From Nitrospira sp. (GTDB taxonomy: Bacteria; Nitrospirota; Nitrospiria; Nitrospirales; Nitrospiraceae): DNA of 64,000 nucleotides. Below are positions 60,466-64,000 of this stretch, piece after piece. The stretch lies in assembly GCA_023248215.1 (NCBI GenBank), contig JAHFEW010000005.1, positions 1 to 64,000 of the forward strand, written 5' to 3'. Below the pieces are notes generated by a model. The model was not told the origin of the DNA. It saw nothing but the letters and a program-made list of their open reading frames with translations, and ran no database searches. A program made the translations under genes and the position numbers. Position 1 is the first letter of the stretch. Every line of letters starts with the position of its first letter.

Positions 60466-61824
60466 ATGACCCCAGGCGCCCACATTCTCGTCGTAGACGA
60501 CGAGGTCAACATCCGCGGCGCGCTGGTGACGCTCCTTGCAAAGAAAGGTCACCATGTGTGCGGGGTCGGGACAGGAGAAGAAGCGCTGGAGCAGCTCGAT
60601 GCCGCCGCCGCGGATTTGGTGATGACCGACCTCAAGATGCCGGGGATCGGCGGCATGGAGTTCCTTCGTCGCTTGAAGGCGAAGTGGCCGGAGACGGAAG
60701 TCGTGGTCATGACGGCGTATGGCTCGATCGATACGGCGGTGGAGGCCATGCGATGCGGTGCCTACGATTACCTCACCAAGCCCATCGATCGCGAGCGTTT
60801 TCCCATCGTGGTCGAGAAGGCGCTGGAGCGTCACGCGCTGGCGAGTGAGAACAGGCAGCTGAGGAGCCGCCTGGAAACACGCACACGCTTCGATCAGATG
60901 GTCGGTGACAGCGAACCGATGCTGCGTGTCTACAACATGGTCGAGATGGTGGCCGAGAGCGATGTCACGGTGTTGTTGACGGGAGAGAGCGGTACCGGGA
61001 AAGAACTTGTTGCCCGTGCGATCCATCATAAGAGTGCCCGCGCGACCGGACCGTTTATCACGCTGAACTGCGGAGCATTACCGGATAATCTGTTTGAAAG
61101 CGAACTGTTCGGCTACGACAAGGGAGCGTTTACCGGGGCGATGACCACGAAGTTGGGACGGTTCGAACTCGCGCATGAAGGCACGTTGCTTCTGGATGAA
61201 GTCGGCGAATTGTCTGTGAAATCGCAGGTGGATTTCTTGCGTGTCTTGGAGACGAAGGAATTCAGACGCCTGGGTGGAACCAAGGTAATCACCGTCGATA
61301 CCAGGATCATCGCCGCCACGAATCGCAATCTCGAGGAGGCCGTCAAACAGGGCGACTTTCGCGAAGACCTCTACTATCGACTGAACGTGGTTCCGATCCA
61401 CCTCTCGCCGCTGCGCGAGCGTGCCGAGGATATCCCGCTGCTCGTGACCCGGTTCTTGACCGCCTTCTCGACCCAGCACCGCCGCGAACCAAAGGACGTG
61501 TCGCGCGACGCGATGCGGTTGCTTCGTCTCTATGCATGGCCTGGGAATGTTCGCCAGCTCCGGAATCTCATGGAGCGGCTGGTGGTGACCGTGAAGGACG
61601 CAACCATTCAACCGGAACATCTCCCCGAGGACATCCAGGCCAGCAAGGAGGATGTCCGCACGATGCTCGTGACACTGGGGACGTCCCTGGAGCAGATCGA
61701 ACGGGATGTCATCCAACGGACCTTGGCTGAAGTGACGAATCATCGCGAGAAAGCGGCAAAACTTCTCGGCATCAGCCTGCGTGCGCTACAGTATAAGATC
61801 AAGGAGTACGGCATCCGTGAATGA
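60466..61824 (+). CDS. NtrC-family sigma-54-dependent response regulator
   Basis: A 452-residue regulator. The ATG at 60466 follows the kinase stop; an upstream TTG at 60451 is in frame. Receiver with Asp11, Asp12 and phospho-acceptor Asp55 (MTDLKMPG); AAA+ domain with Walker A GESGTGKELVA, the sigma-54 contact loop GAFTGA and DEVGELS; and a C-terminal Fis-type helix-turn-helix (NHREKAAKLLGISLRALQYK). It activates -24/-12 promoters from distant sites. Two such promoters, each with paired inverted repeats, flank this operon, so they are its likely targets. Confidence 0.93.
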   Translation: MTPGAHILVVDDEVNIRGALVTLLAKKGHHVCGVGTGEEALEQLDAAAADLVMTDLKMPGIGGMEFLRRLKAKWPETEVVVMTAYGSIDTAVEAMRCGAYDYLTKPIDRERFPIVVEKALERHALASENRQLRSRLETRTRFDQMVGDSEPMLRVYNMVEMVAESDVTVLLTGESGTGKELVARAIHHKSARATGPFITLNCGALPDNLFESELFGYDKGAFTGAMTTKLGRFELAHEGTLLLDEVGELSVKSQVDFLRVLETKEFRRLGGTKVITVDTRIIAATNRNLEEAVKQGDFREDLYYRLNVVPIHLSPLRERAEDIPLLVTRFLTAFSTQHRREPKDVSRDAMRLLRLYAWPGNVRQLRNLMERLVVTVKDATIQPEHLPEDIQASKEDVRTMLVTLGTSLEQIERDVIQRTLAEVTNHREKAAKLLGISLRALQYKIKEYGIRE

Positions 61825-61972
61825 CGCGTGCCGGTGCGCTACCGTACAGCCAGGACAGAACGGGGTTCCATGCCGGCAAGACGGTCAGGCTCAGGCCTCC
61901 TACACTGGGATTCGCGACTGTGAAACGGTTAGCCCGCCGGATTGCCCGCCGGATTCGATGTCACTTGTCGCT

Positions 61973-61987
61973 CTGCAAGAAATGCAG
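61973..61987 (+). promoter_or_regulatory. Candidate activator site 3 (CTGCAAGAAATGCAG)
   Basis: Inverted repeat CTGCA-N5-TGCAG with exact five-base arms, centred 171 bp upstream of the -12 element of promoter P2 and 44 bp from site 4, about four helical turns. Confidence 0.55.
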
Positions 61988-62016
61988 TCGTCAAATCGCT
62001 GAGAATCGGAATCTTG

Positions 62017-62031
62017 CTGCAGAATTTGCAG
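62017..62031 (+). promoter_or_regulatory. Candidate activator site 4 (CTGCAGAATTTGCAG)
   Basis: Inverted repeat CTGCA-N5-TGCAG with exact arms, centred 127 bp upstream of the -12 element of promoter P2. Same plan as sites 1 to 3. Confidence 0.55.
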
Positions 62032-62137
62032 AGGCCTCTCCCGCACATTCCTCATAGTTTGTACGAACGCCCACGCCAATACCGTAAGTCCTCGATTTGT
62101 TGCGCATCGCACGCATCGATCTCCTGACTCATTTTTT

Positions 62138-62154
62138 TGGCATTCCCCCTGCAA
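62138..62154 (+). promoter_or_regulatory. Sigma-54 (-24/-12) promoter P2
   Basis: TGGCATT-N4-CTGCA has GG and GC 10 bp apart and matches TGGCAY...YTGCW; a T-run precedes it. Transcription would start near 62164, giving a 157-nt leader before the ATG at 62321. Confidence 0.6.
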
Positions 62155-62320
62155 TAGCCTCGATCTGTCACAACCGGTCTCTCCATGATGACGTGCGCAG
62201 GATGACAGCGCTGTCGTCACGTGGAGAACCGCCGCATCAACTTGGCCGCCCTCATTCTGATGAGCGGCTGTGTGTAACCGCCTGCGGGCAGCTTGATCAG
62301 AACACGGAAAGGCACGGTAC

Positions 62321-63010
62321 ATGGATTCAATGGGAAAGATGACCTTGGAACGAGTGATCGATGTGGGCCCTGCCGGCTTTCACCCTCCGTCGGCGATGGA
62401 ACTGGGTGTCACCCACCCTGATTCTGGGTACGGTCTGCTCTATGGCCGCCATGCCCCGCAAGATGAGGTGATCGCCGAGTCCGCAAGGCAATTGTTCACC
62501 AGGAAGAATCCGACGATCTTCCCGGGGCCGTTGTACTTATGGGCCTGGAATCCGGAATGGATCGCCAAGGGGCAGGCTCTGTTGAGACTCGCGGCGGAGA
62601 TCCCGGGCGTCATGATTATTCCGATGCCGGACTATCGACCTAAGTATCCCAAAATCGACCCGGAAGAGGTTATCAACCCGAATCATCCGAACCTGACGAT
62701 CTGGGGAAACAAGATCGAGGTGGCCCTGTTCATTGGCATTCACTGCCACTACGCCAACCTGGCGCTACGTATGGTGCGGGCGGGAACGAATTGTCTCACC
62801 GTCGCCTTCTGCCATGACATCCATGAGGACGCCATGCTCAGTGTGCAGGATCTCGATGTGAAGCAGATGGATCACATCATCGATATTTTTCGAACGGTCC
62901 GGAAGGAGCTCGGAATCGAGATGCCGAAGAATGGGCACACCGTCCGTCTGACTGAGACACAGATGCGCGCGAACCATGGGGTCGAGCGAGTGAATCCATG
63001 GCCGGCCTGA
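62321..63010 (+). CDS. CO-dehydrogenase subunit-like protein (CODH epsilon type)
   Basis: A 229-residue protein. KIEVALFIGIHCHYANLALR and AGTNCLTVAFCHDIHEDAML recall the Rossmann-like epsilon subunit of archaeal CO dehydrogenase/acetyl-CoA synthase. They also recall the small extra subunit found with five-subunit 2-oxoacid:ferredoxin oxidoreductases of reverse-TCA-cycle bacteria. No CODH catalytic subunit is in the window; genes for such a complex could lie to the right. The role (a subunit of a ferredoxin-linked oxidoreductase) is an inference. It is the first gene after promoter P2. Confidence 0.5.
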   Translation: MDSMGKMTLERVIDVGPAGFHPPSAMELGVTHPDSGYGLLYGRHAPQDEVIAESARQLFTRKNPTIFPGPLYLWAWNPEWIAKGQALLRLAAEIPGVMIIPMPDYRPKYPKIDPEEVINPNHPNLTIWGNKIEVALFIGIHCHYANLALRMVRAGTNCLTVAFCHDIHEDAMLSVQDLDVKQMDHIIDIFRTVRKELGIEMPKNGHTVRLTETQMRANHGVERVNPWPA

Positions 63011-63068
63011 GGGTTGAGTGTCCGACTTAGGTGGGAAGGCAACCAAGCAACAGTACAGGAGTCCGAGC

Positions 63069-63359
63069 ATGCCGGTGAACGCTGAACGTCCCGCGAAACC
63101 ACCCGCCCTCGTGCACTATGTACCGAGCGAGGAATGGATTGCGCGAATCGGTCGCCTGCAAGATGCGCTGACAGTTTGCCCAACGGATGTCTTGGCACGG
63201 TGTGAATTGGCGACGTTATTGGAGAAGTTGGAGCAACCGGAGGAGGCCTTGTCTCATTGGCAAGTGGTGCTGGCCTGCGATCCTAATAGTCTCAACGCGC
63301 GTGAAGGAGTGGCTCGCTGTCGTCAGCAGACAGGCCGTCCGCTACAGTCGCATATGTGA
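63069..63359 (+). CDS. Small TPR protein
   Basis: A 96-residue protein. The ATG at 63069 follows CAGGAGT. It has about two tetratricopeptide repeats (DVLARCELATLLEKLEQPEE, then ALSHWQVVLACDPNSLNARE), suiting a protein-binding adaptor. The stop overlaps the next start (GTGA). It probably works with the CODH-like protein encoded just upstream. Confidence 0.65.
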   Translation: MPVNAERPAKPPALVHYVPSEEWIARIGRLQDALTVCPTDVLARCELATLLEKLEQPEEALSHWQVVLACDPNSLNAREGVARCRQQTGRPLQSHM

Positions 63360-63694
63360 GAGTGCGCATGCCGACGCTGTGGGGTTGTCTCGATCAAATG
63401 GATGAAGCCCTCTCTGGCACTCGTTGGATCCTGCTGAGGACCGTGTTGCCTGGGGGCACGGCGATCCGCATCCGGGCCTATCTCGGAGAGCAGGCCCTAA
63501 TCGCGAGAGGAACGGAACGGGTAGAGCTTTCGCGCGTGAAGGTGGGGGAATTTGTAGAAGTCACCTATCACCGGGGACAGGCTGGCTTCATGGAGGCCGA
63601 CACAATTTATGTTCGTCCGGACCATGTTTTTGTGGCCGAAGGGAGCGAGGAAAGCTCATCTGGGTTCTCGAGGGGCTCATGGAATGGGCGGTGA
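63356..63694 (+). CDS. Small beta-rich protein of unknown function
   Basis: A 112-residue protein from the GTG at 63356, overlapping the TPR stop; an ATG at 63368 is an alternative. Strands such as IRIRAYLGEQALIARGTERV and LSRVKVGEFVEVTYHRGQAG resemble the small beta-barrel of DUF5666-like proteins. No catalytic motif is visible. Linked by overlap to the TPR gene. Confidence 0.5.
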   Translation: MRVRMPTLWGCLDQMDEALSGTRWILLRTVLPGGTAIRIRAYLGEQALIARGTERVELSRVKVGEFVEVTYHRGQAGFMEADTIYVRPDHVFVAEGSEESSSGFSRGSWNGR

Positions 63695-63872
63695 ATCGCC
63701 GGGGACACAGGCGACTTGTGTCGTCTCAACCAGCATTGGGTTCAATTGGAGTGGGGGCCTTGTCGTGCGGATGCTCGTGAATGGTGAGGGATCTCGAACG
63801 TGTCGTATGGTTCGGGCGGAAGCGGCTCAGCAGGTGATGGGTGTCGTGCACAACAGCGTGATGATCGATTGA
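63684..63872 (+). CDS. Possible small hypothetical protein
   Basis: A 62-codon frame starts 11 bases inside the previous gene (ATG at 63684) and ends at TGA 63870-63872. It contains IGFNWSGGLVVRMLVNGEG. There is no clear ribosome-binding site, though the overlap would allow coupling. I do not recognise it and it may not be real. Confidence 0.3.
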   Translation: MGGESPGTQATCVVSTSIGFNWSGGLVVRMLVNGEGSRTCRMVRAEAAQQVMGVVHNSVMID

Positions 63873-63977
63873 TGCGACCACTAGGGATTGAGGGCGAGAC
63901 TCTCAGGATTCGGAACAACGCGCGATCATCTTCACCCATACCATGCGAGCGCCAATACATAGGGGAGGCCAGCACGT

Positions 63978-64000
63978 TGAGACGACAAGGAAGTCAGAGA
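63978..64000 (+). CDS. Possible start of the next gene (cut by window edge)
   Basis: A strong AGGGGAGG (63960-63967) lies ten bases before a TTG at 63978 that opens a frame running off the window. Only eight codons are visible, so the product cannot be named. Confidence 0.25.

Larger units (their letters stand above)
61825..62320. other. Intergenic control region upstream of the CODH-like gene
   Basis: About 500 bp with no supported gene. It holds two inverted repeats (61973-61987 and 62017-62031) and a -24/-12 promoter (62138-62154), described separately. The rest shows nothing recognisable. Confidence 0.6.

Noticed and set aside
59001..60512. A 503-codon open frame on the minus strand opposite the histidine kinase gene
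   Set aside because: It exactly mirrors the kinase coding sequence, has no family features and contains low-complexity His/Arg/Asp composition typical of antisense frames in GC-rich genes.
1..64000. CRISPR arrays
   Set aside because: No regularly spaced direct repeats or cas-like genes were seen anywhere in the window.

Overview
The window looks like part of a chromosome of a Nitrospira-like member of the Nitrospirota. This is an inference: there is no rRNA or nitrite oxidoreductase gene here. It rests on the high-GC coding style, two large OprP/OprO-like porins, several molybdate-binding proteins, and a large amino-acid and fatty-acid catabolic island. The island resembles one I recall from Nitrospira genomes.

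Left part (1-14 kb). A partial four-helix-bundle/HAMP sensor gene lies at the left edge. Next come a decayed sigma-54 activator remnant and a frameshifted sulfate-type binding protein. Two divergent cassettes then leave a very AT-rich, palindrome-filled control region at 5.83-6.03 kb. The leftward cassette is porin, ModA-like protein, lipoprotein, DUF2325 protein, broken sulfate-type binding protein. The rightward cassette is an XRE/PBP-like regulator, ModA, paralogous lipoprotein, second porin, third ModA, small lipoprotein, molbindin, ModB and ModC. Together they look like an envelope-spanning molybdate/oxyanion uptake system.

Middle-left (14-21.5 kb). This accessory zone holds two tandem TraT-like lipoproteins, an XRE plus S24 (LexA/CI-like) autoproteolytic repressor with a perfect 15-bp palindrome touching its start codon, small coiled-coil and zinc-ribbon proteins, an IS3-type transposase remnant beside a tRNA-Met(CAT) gene, a frameshifted universal stress protein gene, LapA-like and MscS-like membrane proteins, and a ferredoxin.

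Catabolic island (21.5-54 kb). One very long leftward gene run (44.7 to 21.5 kb, about 20 genes, many with 4-bp overlaps) covers tyrosine/homogentisate breakdown, a branched-chain-type 2-oxoacid dehydrogenase (E1 alpha, E1 beta, E2), thiolase and hydroxyacyl-CoA dehydrogenase, a split B12-dependent mutase with MeaB, the lower leucine pathway (acyl-CoA carboxylase carboxyltransferase, methylglutaconyl-CoA hydratase, HMG-CoA lyase), the methylcitrate cycle (PrpB, PrpC, PrpD), an acyl-CoA synthetase and an acyl-CoA dehydrogenase. A divergent rightward run (44.9-54.0 kb) starts with a haem-oxygenase-like diiron protein and then encodes beta-oxidation enzymes and a patatin lipase. A shared 225-bp divergent promoter region with a TGTGATCACA palindrome sits between them.

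Right part (54-64 kb). An HTH protein is coupled by a 4-bp overlap to a tryptophanase/tyrosine phenol-lyase family enzyme. It is followed by a sigma-54-type module: a near-consensus -24/-12 promoter, two tiny zinc-ribbon proteins, an ABC transporter whose ATPase motifs are all degenerate, a PAS histidine kinase and an NtrC-type activator. A second -24/-12 promoter follows. Both promoters are preceded by paired copies of one inverted repeat (consensus CTGCAA-N3-TTGCAG). This suggests a self-contained, undescribed sigma-54 regulon. Its second output is a CO-dehydrogenase-subunit-like protein with a TPR protein and a small beta-rich protein.
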